Source of the DNA: Cardinalis cardinalis
Taxonomy: Eukaryota > Chordata > Aves > Passeriformes > Cardinalidae
Reading direction: 5' to 3'
DNA length: 64,000 bases
NCBI GenBank assembly: GCA_014549065.1
Contig: JACDOX010000007.1
Coordinates: forward strand, 7,805,034 to 7,869,033
The translations under genes were made by a program, and so were the position numbers. This document shows, piece by piece, positions 1 through 10,630 of the stretch. Below the pieces are notes generated by a model that saw only the letters and a program-made list of their open reading frames with translations, did not search any database and had not been told where the DNA came from. The stretch's first letter is position 1. Every line of letters begins with the position of its first letter.

Positions 1-1838
1 GCCTGTTGTATTTGACACTATCCACCTCCTTTTCCTGTGACAATATATTGGTTGCAACACTGAAAAGTTCCACAGCCATACAAGCCACTGCTGGACGGAG
101 AAAATGCGGAGGGACACCAGTTGTCAAGTGAACATCACAAATAACAGAGCCTTTCTGTGTGGTTTCAGAACAAAACATATGAATGATAGCACTGTAATTG
201 AACAACACAAAATACCTGTAACAATATGAATTCTTTATATCTCTCTTCCCTGATTTAAGAAGTGACCAGAATGGCATTACTGAAGAACAGGAATAAGTGG
301 TTGTTATCTCTTCTCTTTATTCTCTTGCTTTCTTTTATTTGCTGTTGCAGATATTTGCTGCTGCAGATATTGTATCAACAACAACAAAGCAAAGCAAAAC
401 CTCAAGGGTTTTTATTTTACTTTTATTTTACTAAATAGAAAAGTAGTATAATTCAAAGCAATAACTTTAGTGATGTTAACACCATCTTATGATCTGCTGG
501 GATCTTTTTCTNATTTTGACTACTTTTGAACTGTCATAAGTACTTTTAAATTCCACTANAGATAGAAATGTTTCCAGATGTACACAAGAAACACATGTGT
601 GAACCTAGAGAGTTTTGTTTACTTATGAAAAAATGGGTTGGTCTTAAAATTGGTATGATAAGAAATAAATGGTATTCAACCAAAAGTAAATATATATGTA
701 TTCATCTTTGACCATTTTTGAGACTGCTTGGTACCACACTGCAAAAACCACACTACACTGAGATAGCTGTAGAAAAATCAGAAAACTCTTACTTTCTCAA
801 AATTTTTTCTATACAAATTATCCATAGATATACATTATCCATATATTAGAAATGAATCAGCAAAATAAAGAATCATGAGTAATAATTTCTGTCTTTTCTG
901 TAGAGAGCAACCAAAGTTGTGTCATGCTCAATAATAGGTCTTAACAGGGTTTCCTGCCCTATAGATAGAGCTGTGAAAACTATATGCAGTGCTGCTCACC
1001 TGAAAAAGCATTAAATCAGCACTTGGTCTCTTTACTTCCACGTCTTAAGTTCTTCTCAGATCTTACTTGTTTTCTGAGTGTCTCTCAATTTCTCTCATTT
1101 ACAAGAGAATCTCTCTTTTACAGAATCTCTGAAAACCATGTCAACATGAAAAGAGGTTATAGTCTCTCTGAGGAATGGATTACTAGAGCCAGCATACTGT
1201 TTGAGCGGATTTTTAGCAAAATATGAAGATTTATTGAAGTGAAATAATTGATAGAAAGATGTCAATTTCACAGCTCTTACATAGAAAAAAACCCCAAATT
1301 TTTCTCTCTTGATGTTCAATGAGATAGAGTGAGCACTTTTTAAAGATTTTTGCTCTATTTCACAGAAATAGGTTATTACATTTATTTTAATATTATAAAA
1401 TGCATGTACTGATATTTATCTCAGTATATTTTATATGCACATTTAGTCTATATATTTTATATTCAAATGAGAAAGAAAACTTTATCTAACAAAATGTTTC
1501 CATGTTACCAATTACACTTTTGAGATAGTTTTATTATGAAAAAAAATTTTGTAATATCACATTTTTGTTCCATTTGGAATGAAGTCCATCAAAATGTTAC
1601 AAATCAATCAGGTCCTAAAATAATAGAAAATCTGTAAAAAAAAAAGGTTTTTACTTTTGTACGTCTAGGTAAATGTCATCTCTTCTCAAGTAAAATCCAA
1701 CCTCATTCTATTCATGCAAACTGGTCTTGCTGAAGTGGTTAGGGAGAATGAATAAAAATTGTCCTGTCNGTAAGTCCCTGCCCTTTTCTAGTTGGAATTA
1801 TTTTCATTAGCTGTACAACAGATTGTCTTTTAGATCAT
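1..1838. other. AT-rich unique noncoding DNA
   Basis: No gene, recognisable transposon or RNA gene is visible. Near 340-402 a short imperfect duplication (two copies of a TTGCTGxTGCAGATATT unit) runs into CAA- and CAAAG-rich simple sequence. Overlapping short frames at 984-1226 (+) and 1095-1319 (-) lie opposite each other. They have no signal, domain or codon pattern and look like chance frames. Confidence 0.7.
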
Positions 1839-2142
1839 AATACCATGCCTTACAAAGAGTGGACTGGAATAGTGGCTTCGATGGGGGTGGTATTCATTAC
1901 CTCTGTCCTCATTTGGGACACACAGAACAAGCAGTGGCACAGTTTGAGGCCGTGTTCCCTTTCCTGAGATTCTGTCCATGGCAGCACAAGAATTCCCCCG
2001 ATAAGCAAAGAAAACATGCCAACCAGGACTACTGCCATGACTAAGCACTTTCTAAAGAAAAATTTCCCCCTGTGAGGATGGATGCTGTTGAGCAAGGTGA
2101 GGATAACACGATGTAAATAGCACAAGGAACAATACCATGCCT
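1839..2142. repeat. 12-bp direct repeats flanking a 280-bp island
   Basis: AATACCATGCCT occurs at 1839-1850 and again at 2131-2142, enclosing the more GC-rich segment 1851-2130. The arrangement resembles a target-site duplication around an insert, but no poly-A tail and no TG...CA ends are visible. About one 12-bp repeat pair this close is expected by chance in 64 kb, so this is only suggestive. Confidence 0.3.
1850..2125 (-). other. Unassigned 91-codon open frame with one hydrophobic segment; possible exon or retrocopy
   Basis: The minus-strand frame encodes 91 residues. About residues 28-49 form an uninterrupted hydrophobic run (from CLVMAVVLVG to ILVLPW) preceded by Arg/Lys, as in a signal anchor or single membrane helix. 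On the minus strand a pyrimidine-rich stretch ending in AG (2053-2052) and a GAG/GTAATG donor-like site (GT at 1900-1899) would bound a 151-nt internal exon. The segment is richer in GC than its flanks and lies between two copies of a 12-bp direct repeat. I do not recognise the protein. A second frame is also open across the same DNA, so reading-frame evidence is weak. Alternatives are a conserved noncoding element or a chance frame. Confidence 0.2.
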
Positions 2143-3559
2143 GAGTGGAGTAATTATGTAAAAAGCTGTAAGAAGGTTTCAGTAAAATTCAGTAAATGAA
2201 GGGAGAAATTAAACTACTGACAAATTAANAATTTGTTTCTTTCCTTGCTCTCTGGGAATCCACATATGAAAAGGTCTGGGGAATTTTACACAGGGATTTA
2301 TCTCAAAAATGTTATTTTTAAGCAGTTATCAAAAGGTCTTGTTTCACTTAAGACTTAATAATATTTTTAGCTTAGTTTCATATGGAGTTAATGAGATTAT
2401 ATATCTATATTATTTAGGTAACTTTTTGAACATTATACTAGGCAATTTTTTTTCTAATGTTTTTCTAATGTTCCTAGAGGAAAAATAAACCCTCGAGAAA
2501 CTGGTTTAAAATATGTTTAATGTTTTAACAAATAAAAACTAATGGTATTTTTATGGCAATTCATTTCTAAAAAAAAGTCCTGAAGATTTTTGAANAAATT
2601 TAAAAATATATCCAGAAAGTTAATGGTTTGAATCACATCCATCTTTTTCTGCTCACCCTGAGTTTTCATGAGCTTTTAGCATNATCAGATATACCTTAGA
2701 AAGGCACAGCATGACACTCTAAACACATATAATCTAAATGCTGCTCTTCCACTTGAACTAATGATGTACATGACTCTAGCAAACAAAGAATATTCATTTG
2801 CAATAAATCAAAAAGCACTGCACTTTATATAATTGCACATAAAATATATTAAGAGAAGCTATTAAGGTTGCAAAGTCAAGCATTCAAAAATTTGAAAACC
2901 CCAGAATTAAAACAGCTCATGCAACCTTACTTTATTCTGTCAGTGTATGCATTATTATAAAGACATCAATAATATGATCACATTCCTTGCTCTTTTTTTC
3001 TTTATTTTTTTTTTCCTATAGGAACTTTGCATCATAAAATGGATAATATTTTCTTACAAATATTATAGTTATAATTATTATTATTATTGTTTTCTTACAA
3101 ATATAATTTTCTGTTCACTGTACTCTTTTCCCATCATCATTCAGTTTGTGGTCTCTGAGACATATGCATTTATTCAAGCCTCTTCTGAAGGTGCAATTAG
3201 GAACACCTTTAATGGGTCATCTGTAGTGCTGATCATTCACTTACACTTAACAAACACGGGAATTTATGCTCCTGCAAAAACAACTGGGTTGGAATGAGGT
3301 TCATGTCAATGGTACTTCCAAAATAGATTCTGAATTTGAGAAGTCTGTTGTCTGAATTACNTTTTTTTTCCCAAAGACACTTTAATTAGATAGCATTTTG
3401 TGGGTGGAAAGATTATTTTTATTTGCTGCACTTGTAGCTGTGAATTCTCATTACTTATGAAACAAGCTCTTGGGCCTCTAATCATCCAGCCAAGAACTGG
3501 AAGAATGCACAGATAGCGATCTCATGAAAAAATCTTTTCTTGCCCAGGAAAACATAGAA
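2143..3559. other. AT-rich unique noncoding DNA
   Basis: No gene or transposon was recognised. A short (ATT)n run lies at 3072-3089. A nearby word, TTCTTACAAATAT, occurs on both sides of it, which suggests local slippage. T-rich runs occur near 2440 and 2995-3015. Confidence 0.65.
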
Positions 3560-3564
3560 CCTCT

Positions 3565-3632
3565 GCAGAATAGTCACAGACTCTGAAGTCAGAGTTTGAA
3601 TCCTGACAGTGCCAGTCTGTGTGATTCAATGG
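3565..3632 (+). mobile_element. MIR/CORE-SINE fossil fragment
   Basis: The order CACAGACTCTGAAGTCAGA, then GTTTGAATCCTGACAGTGCCA, then CTGTGTGA follows the tRNA-derived 5' part and B-box of MIR-family SINEs. The consensus has GGACTCTGGAGCCAGA, GGTTCGAATCCC and CTGTGTGACC in the same order. The B-box core GTTTGAATCC is kept with one C-to-T (CpG decay) change. Such elements predate the bird-mammal split and are rare and badly decayed in birds. The fragment is short, so a partial chance match cannot be fully excluded. Confidence 0.55.
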
Positions 3633-3941
3633 AGTTTTATGTTNATCAGTCCGCCCTGAAGGTAATACCCATGTACGCTCAGCTGTGTAACCCTTCAGTA
3701 CATTACCTTTGGCTGAGTACAAGGGGAGCTGCAGCACCTAGTTCACATGTAGACACCTACATTTGTCTGTTGTAATCTGAAAATTGAAATCCACTCCAGT
3801 TTTCTTGCACAGTCCTAACCATGAGATTNTTCTGGTTCTTTTCCCCCTTAACTTTCCTTCTTTCACTTTTGCTACGTATCTTCCAACTTCTACAATGAAA
3901 GATGCTTTTCTGTCCCTGAGGTAGATTTCTGAACATGATGT

Positions 3942-4040
3942 TATAGAATCACAGAATCACAGAATGAACTAGNTTGGAACGGACCATTAAGATCATCTAG
4001 CCCAACCTATAACCTAACCCTCCCATCAACTAAACCACAT
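3942..4040 (-). mobile_element. CR1 LINE 3'-end fragment
   Basis: TAGAATCACAGAATCACAGAAT followed by TTGGAACGGACC and AGATCATCTAGCCCAACC is the reverse complement of the CR1 3' untranslated end. Only about 100 bp is recognisable. The inner boundary is uncertain because similarity fades after about 4040. The copy is non-functional and heavily 5'-truncated. Confidence 0.85.
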
Positions 4041-5670
4041 TTTGTCTTTGTCTTTCTGAGATTTTCTGCTAATGCCTCTGGGATCCTTCTCCAACCTTCT
4101 GTTGAGTCATTCATGCATCTCTCNTATTTCTCATTATTTTCAACTAATAATATTTCCCTGTTCTTTTGACTAAAAGGACTCTTCCATCCACTTGAATCAA
4201 TCAGTTGTTCCCTCCCTCATGTTGCTCTGTCAGCCCTTGTGTTCTAACAGCCCACCACTACTTTCCTTCAGAAGACAGTCCAAAGACAGACATAGTCAAA
4301 ACTGTCCCAGACTATATATATTCCTTTTATAGTGACAATTAGAAACAGAAGCTTTCTGGGTTTTATGTCTTCTCAGGATTCAAGGATGAGCTAATGGGGA
4401 ACCAGGCAGCAATAATTGCCACCTATGTGTGGACTAAGACCAAGACTAAACCCTATGCTAGAAGGCTTTGCAGGTGGCAAACCTGGCCCAGCTGGCAGCA
4501 GCCTAAAGCTACAATTTCATTAAAAGTCCTACTCATCCACAGGCATAGAAGAGCATGTCCAGATTATCATGCAATGTGTGTAAAGATAGATAAATCTTTA
4601 CCCTCATGATTTTCAAGGAAGATTTTCAAAAGTAAACAAATGCCATGCACTGTTTTCCTGCCATTGTCCTTGCTCCAAGTCTTATAGGATATACGTTTGT
4701 ACCTTTGCTTGTCTAAAACANATTCAAATTTTAGAATATTTCTGGAATAGGATAACTGTTATGGCTGAAATTTTGCAAAGAAATTCAACTTTACTTATCT
4801 CATTAGGGAAAGATATTTCATCCCTGATAACACAATAAAGTCATTCTATGCTTTTTTAATAGGTGTTCAGTAATTTTTCATAATATACAGTACTATCACT
4901 CCACTCATAATTACTGAACTTCAGTATATATTCTTGGCTTACAGGTAAANGAAAGCTAATTAAAATTGTCATAACTCTTCCATTCCCTGCTAAACATCTG
5001 ATCCTATATCTTCTAAAATCATTTACTCTGANGGCTTTAGCACACGGTCTTACATGTTCAAATATCTTCCATCCAGAGGACAATGAAAACAGGGATGTGT
5101 GCTGAACTCTGATCTCTCTCTCTGATTTAAAGCCATAAACCCAGAGGCATTAAAAGCAAGTTAATACTTGTTGGAAAAAAAATTGCAAATGTGTTTAAAA
5201 GGTAATTAGTGAATAATTCCTTTAGTTACTTTGCTCTCTTCCTTTCTCATTGAACTTGACCCCGTTGTCTACAGGAAGCATTATAAATTTTGAAAGTCTC
5301 TCATGAATTGGACATTTTAATGAACTACTCACAGCAGTCACCTGTCAGTGGCCAGTTTATTGGAGAGAGTGGGTGAAAATTTATCTCTCTGCACAATATG
5401 TAACACTACTTTTCACAGGGACCTGGGCTAATTTAACTCTGCTGTTTTCTGAATTAACAAGGCTTGTCTTCAAACCTTTCGACACAGGAGCATTCTGTTC
5501 TGTTATTATTTTAGTGCTTGCCTTCCCACCCTCCCTCAGGACGTGCATTATTTAATCCATCTGGAGCCTTAGTAACCAAGTTCCCCTGCTCTCCCTGACC
5601 CCAGTGATTTATGTTTCATATTTCATGCTGTGGTTGGTCTTTTACCACTTATATTCCCCCTCCTTATCCT
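4041..5670. other. Unique noncoding DNA
   Basis: No gene was recognised. A 71-codon frame at 4394-4609 (+) lacks domains and has no supporting splice context. The part from about 5200 to 5620 is less AT-rich and has fewer simple runs than its surroundings, but I see no specific motif. Confidence 0.6.
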
Positions 5671-5754
5671 AGTCAATCTTTTTTTTTTTATTTTCCCCGT
5701 CCCTCGTCCCTCCCCACCCCACTCCTTTCTTTTTTCCTTTTTTTTTTTTTTTAG
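5671..5754 (+). repeat. Polypyrimidine tract ending in AG
   Basis: About 80 nt of almost pure C/T ends in an unbroken T run and TTAG/GAGGAAGG at 5752-5760. Its shape is that of a strong 3' splice site, but no coding frame or donor follows that I can support. It is most simply a low-complexity tract that can vary in length. Confidence 0.75.
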
Positions 5755-6539
5755 GAGGAAGGATAAATATTTGACAAGTGGACTGTTTGTCATGCAAGCC
5801 CTAACACAGTTACAGTTAGGGAGGGGAATAATTCAATCTGCCAAGAGTTAAATGCTGATAGATCATTGGATGTTGCTAGGCCAGGGGTTGTGCCACTCAT
5901 AATTTTTCCCACTGATACAACTATTTTATGGAATATGACATACATCTTTAGGTGTTAAATCATCCCTAGAATAATTTGTCTGTCAGGAATCAAAGTGAAA
6001 GGAAATAAAATCACCAGAGCACAGAGTTGCATTGCTAAATCTCATATTCCACAGAGGCTCATGCTTGCACTTTAGTGTGTGGTTGTATCTGTGTCTTTAA
6101 ATAAAAACAACACGCAGAGAGAGGGAAGAAAATCACGAAGGAAGGTGGGGTGGGGAGGCATTTGCATTGTGAATGCTGGATTCACAATCAGTCTTCCTTT
6201 GCTCTGTACCTTCCTTACTCCCCGTTCCTCATATCCCTCTTATCAGATTTCATGTTTAATGCCCAGCCTGAACTCCCCGTCCTACACCCACAAATCTGAC
6301 TGAACACAATAGCACTGATAAAACGGAAGCAAATTTCTTCTATTAGTGACTGACAGCAATTTGAACAAAATGAAGTTGTACCATGATATCGTTATATATA
6401 CAAGGTGCAAATAACCTAGTTTGAATAATCACAGCCTCTGTCCTTTTAAATGATTTTTCTCCCCCATTTAGAGGGAGGCCTTTGATGTGATAATATTAAT
6501 TCCCTCTGTGCTTGGAGGAAGGAAAAAAAAAAACCTAGG
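5755..6539. other. Unique noncoding DNA
   Basis: No gene or transposon was recognised. A purine-rich patch (6115-6160, GAGAGAGGGAAGAAAATC type) and an A-run near 6522 are the only simple features. A 74-codon frame at 6079-6303 has no recognisable content. Confidence 0.6.
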
Positions 6540-7340
6540 AGAAGCGGAAATTAAATGAGTAATGCAATGTCAGTCAATCTTTTAAACCAGGGCCTTATTA
6601 ACAGCTAATCATTTTGTCATTTTGTNGCTCAAAGTAATGAATTTGATAGGAGGAGAAGGGAATGTTTTATGTTTATTTTTATTAGTTTTAAACAGAAACA
6701 GTTGTGGAAATATTATATTATCAAGACTCGCAGCATTTAAGTGGTTTCTGTTCAGCATATCGCTATTTTTCTTCTCTGCCAGTATCTGATTGCCATAATT
6801 TTGAATAATCTGCTTGTCTTTCAAAAAAAAATTGAAAAGGATATTCATCTCAGGCATAGCACAGGGTTCCATCATTGGAGATGCATTAGGCTTTTGTTAG
6901 GTATTTCTTTACATCCTATTTATTCCGAAGTATCTAAGTAATTAATCGCTAGAAGGAGAGTTATGCAGCTGAAAGGAACAGTATATGTTTNTCAGCTGCC
7001 AGCATCTGAAGACCAGAAAAATTACAGGGAAAAGACCATGAATAACTTTCTGTTTCCAAAAGTGTAATGCATGGTTTTGNTTTTTTTTAAATTCTGTAGG
7101 CTACAGCTACACATTAAACACGAACTAATAGAATGCATTAAATATTTGTTGCTGGGAATGGATTCTGTTTGATGTCCCTGTAGCATTCTCCTTTGAAATG
7201 GCAGGGGTGACCTCTGAATTGGGACTCCAGAGGACTCTCAAATTAAGTACTTTGAATGTGGTGCCATTATAAGGCTTGATCTAATGTTGATGGTAGTTTT
7301 CCTTCAGCAAAAACTGCAATATTAGGCGCAAAAAGTATAC
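6540..7340. promoter_or_regulatory. Candidate conserved noncoding element (unverified)
   Basis: This block has few simple repeats and many homeodomain-like words (TTATTAACAGCTAATC near 6596, AAGTAATTAATCGC near 6935, CATTAAATATT near 7136). E-box-like CAGCTG or CAGCTGC sites occur near 6967 and 6994, and some CpGs survive (ACTCGCAG, ATATCGCT, TTCCGAAG, AATCGCTAG, AGGCGCAA). These are typical of developmental enhancers in gene deserts. The call rests on composition by eye; there is no alignment evidence, and the edges are arbitrary. Confidence 0.25.
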
Positions 7341-8912
7341 AAGTATCCACAGCCTCCTACAGGGTTGCAAGTTTTGGGTTGCCTCAATGTTGTCCTTCAT
7401 TTGCTTCCATTAAATGTATGTATTTATTTATCTTATATTTTCTCACTATTTACTAGCTTATTTCACACATTTTAAGGGCTGAAGAACGGATCTTGACTCT
7501 AGAGACATACAGAAAAAAATAGTCCCTGATCTCCAGCTCAAGGCCAATCTTCATCTATACTATGAGTTAAGTTAGCAAGCAAATCAATACCTGGTAGCCT
7601 AGTGATACATCTGGTGATTTACTTACTCATTGACTGAAAAGCAATTGGGTGGGTTAGACTACATGTGAAAATACATCTGTAAAATTAGCATAGGTTCCAT
7701 TTGGGTTTTTTCTTTTTTTCAAACATAAATGTTTGGAAATTCTCTCCACCATGACGGAAACATTTACTGTATAGTGAGACATACATGAAGGTGGATAATG
7801 CAAACACTCCTTAAAGCCTAAGCAGGAAATGCCGCTCTAGTCAAATTANAAGAAGGTAGTTGTAAACAAATCCAACTTCCGGACAGTTTAAAAAGTGAGA
7901 GAATGCACCATCTCTTGAAATTCACCAATGGCAGGAAAAAAATATGTCCTACTAGCCACAAATTCAAGTTACAGAAATAAAGTAGAAACGCAGTGTTTTT
8001 TGCAAAACACTCAACTCAAAGTTATGGCTGGCCCCTGCTTGAGTCCTTGAGTCTTTGTTTGTTCTCTGCTCTAAGAATTCAGACAGATCCATGAGTTTAA
8101 TTAATCGATATTATATATAATAATTGTAAGTGTCAGCATACCCAACCAACCNGTGGTAAATATAAGATGAAACATATTAGCTAAAAAATTGTTGAGAGAA
8201 ACCCACATGAAATTGTTAGATTTTTTTCACATTTTTCGTGGTCTAGGAATACACGTCAGCTGTCCAAGTCAGCTGTCATACATAAGTTTGGCTAAGCTGT
8301 GTAACAAACCTTTGTGCTGTAGTCCAAACATGGCACAGTATTTGAGTCCAAGGTATGGCACAGCTCTCTGCAAGTCTTGTTGTCTTGTTTCAGAGATGTA
8401 GAAAACAGGAAGANGAATATGAAGTACTCCTATCAGTGTAGGGATTTTAAATATATTTGGTGAGTGTAATCCATTCTCATATGGCAATGACTCTGCTGTT
8501 TTTCAGTGAAAGTATTACTCAGGAGTCTGTGCTAAATGATGAGTCTTCCTTTTCATTATCTTTACATATCTAAGTATCCTTTGTGCTNTGGAAGACATGT
8601 CCTTGTGGGAACTGATTGCTGCTATTAGTTTGTTGATTCAGTTGATTGCTNCTTTAGGCTNTTCATTTAGTCTCTGCTCTCCTCAGAGAAGCTAGTCCAG
8701 AGAGTCTCATAAAGCAGTTTCTCTTCAGAAGAGAAAAACCTTCAAAGCATTACCAGAGATATTATTTCTTTTCTGGTTGTATGGAGCAAAGACATCAAAG
8801 AAATAGCTGGATCCATAAACTACAGCATATTCAGAAAAGACATGAACTTTGCAAATTTCTCTATAATTAGTTGGAAATTGCACTTTAGTGTTGAAGAGAG
8901 AGAGAGTAGTTG
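7341..8912. other. Unique noncoding DNA
   Basis: No gene, RNA or transposon was recognised. Small frames at 8189-8401 (+) and 8269-8487 (-) overlap on opposite strands and look like chance. GAGAGAGAGAG at 8895-8905 is a trivial simple repeat. Confidence 0.65.
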
Positions 8913-9055
8913 CAGAATCACAGAAAAATTTAGATTGCTAAGGACCTCTGGAGGTTGCCTAAGGGCCAACATGGATCAGGTGACTCAGGGCTATGTCCAG
9001 CCAAATTCTGTGAATGGAGGCTCCACAGTCTCATCAGTAACTCACCAATCCAACC
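8913..9055 (-). mobile_element. CR1 LINE 3'-end fragment, divergent subfamily
   Basis: AGAATCACAGAA, then GGACCTCTGGAGG, GGGCCAACATGGATCAGGTGACTCAGGG, and GGAGGCTCCACAGTCTC follow the reverse complement of a CR1 3' region in order. The body wording (CTCTGGAGGTT..., CAGGGCTATGTCCAG) differs from that of the copies at 23.3 and 34.2 kb, so this is another subfamily. It is decayed, and its inner edge is unclear. Confidence 0.75.
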
Positions 9056-9940
9056 CTTAAGACTGAATTCTCATTTTCAGCAGCTGAAATCAAACAATAA
9101 ATTGATAATTTTTTTTTCATGAATTAATTTTTTCTAAAGAAATTTTTGTAATCAAAAAGCATTTTCAGANCCAAGTGTTTCTGATAGATTTGATCTGCGT
9201 TTGAACATTTGTACTTTAATTTTATGGAACAATCAGAAGAGCCCACTTCTTCACTGATTTTCAATATATCTGAAAAGAAATTTCAGCTGTCCTTCTGTCA
9301 TAAGAGAATTGCAAAGTTACTACCTGACTATGAAAAGGCATATGAAATATNATTGTTGAAATTCAGCTTGAGTTTGGAATACAGATACTTGAACTATGAA
9401 ATGTTTCTCAGCTAAAGTAGTCCATATTTTTCTCTTGAAACTGTCTTACCATATACACATTCTCCATTTGCTATTAAGAAATCAAGCATCATAATACAAA
9501 TTAAAAATTGTGTATTTGATGCAAATATTCAATATATTCTTAGGAATTGATCCAGCTTACTACACATGCAAACTCTGTCTCTGCAAATAGGAACTCATCA
9601 TTAAAAATATTATTACAAATAAAGTGTGAAATGTGAGGGATCGCGAAGTATAAAATTCTGTACTAATTTACACTTTTCTCTGTTCTTCACAATAGAACCT
9701 TTTTTAGTTTTATTTTTTTCCAAAATCTTGTGTCTCAGAACACAGATTCTTAGGCTCTCAGGTTCTCATTCTTGCCTTAATCACTTCCTCATATTTCAAG
9801 ATGGCTGAACTCATCACTATGTAGAAATTTGTCTCGAAAATTTTTTAGTCAGAGGACAAGATTTAAAACACTGAGGACAGCAACTGGAACACATTTACCT
9901 GAATATTTATAATTGCAGATTTCTATAATTACTAATAAAA
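9056..9940. other. AT-rich unique noncoding DNA
   Basis: No gene or transposon was recognised. The short frames at 9209-9415 and 9626-9808 have no recognisable content. Confidence 0.65.
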
Positions 9941-10630
9941 GCCGTGCTGCAGAAAGGAACCTGGGGGTCCTGGTTGACCAAAAGTTGAATATGAGTCATC
10001 AGTGTNTTTTGGGGTGGGTCATGCACAACATCACCAGCTAGTCAAGGGAAGGGATTGTCCTGCTCCAGTTTGGCACTAGTGCAGCCTCTCCTCCAGTGCT
10101 GGAGGCAGTTTTGGGCACCACAATATAAGAGAGATGTTATTATTGAACTATTAGACTTATTAAACAATTTGAGAGTATCCAAAGGAGGGCTATGAAGATG
10201 ANGAAGGGCCTTGAGGGGAAGCTGTATGAGGAGCAACTGATGTCACTTGGATTGTCCTGCCTGGAGGAGACTGAGGAGAAACCTCATTGCAGTTTATAAC
10301 TTCCTGTGAGGGAAAGAGGAGCAGAAGGCACTGATCTCTTCTCTCTGACAGGACCAGTGACAGGACCTGAGAGAATGGCCTGAAGTTAGGCCTGGGAAGG
10401 TTTAGGTTTGATATCAGGAAAGGTTCTTCCCTCAGGGGGTGGTTGGGCACTATAAGAGGTTCCTCAGGGGAGTGGTCACAGCACCAACCTGACAGAGTCC
10501 AAGAAGTGTTTGGACAGTGTTCTTGGGCACATGGTGTGACTCTTGGGGTGTCCTGTGCAGGGTCAGGAGTTGGACTCGACAATCCTCGTGGGTACCTTTC
10601 AACTCAGCTGATTCTTTGATTCTGTGATTT
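9941..10630 (+). mobile_element. CR1 LINE, 5'-truncated copy (about 0.69 kb)
   Basis: This is the best CR1 copy in the window. It starts in the final part of the reverse-transcriptase frame (AGAAAGGAACCTGGGGGTCC, TGGTTGACCAAAAGTTGAA). It passes AGGGCTATGAAGATGANGAAGGGCCTTGAGGGGAA and CTGGAGGAGACTGAGGAGA, and reaches GGTTCTTCCCTCAGGGGGTGG. It then continues to the 3' end GTTGGACTCGACAATCCT, with tail TGATTCTTTGATTCTGTGATT at 10609-10630. The translated part is broken, so no ORF2 protein can be made. The 130-codon frame on the opposite strand (10190-10582) is an antisense by-product of the repeat. Confidence 0.93.

Noticed and set aside
10190..10582. 130-codon minus-strand frame
   Set aside because: It is antisense to the CR1 copy at 9941-10630, so it is a repeat by-product.
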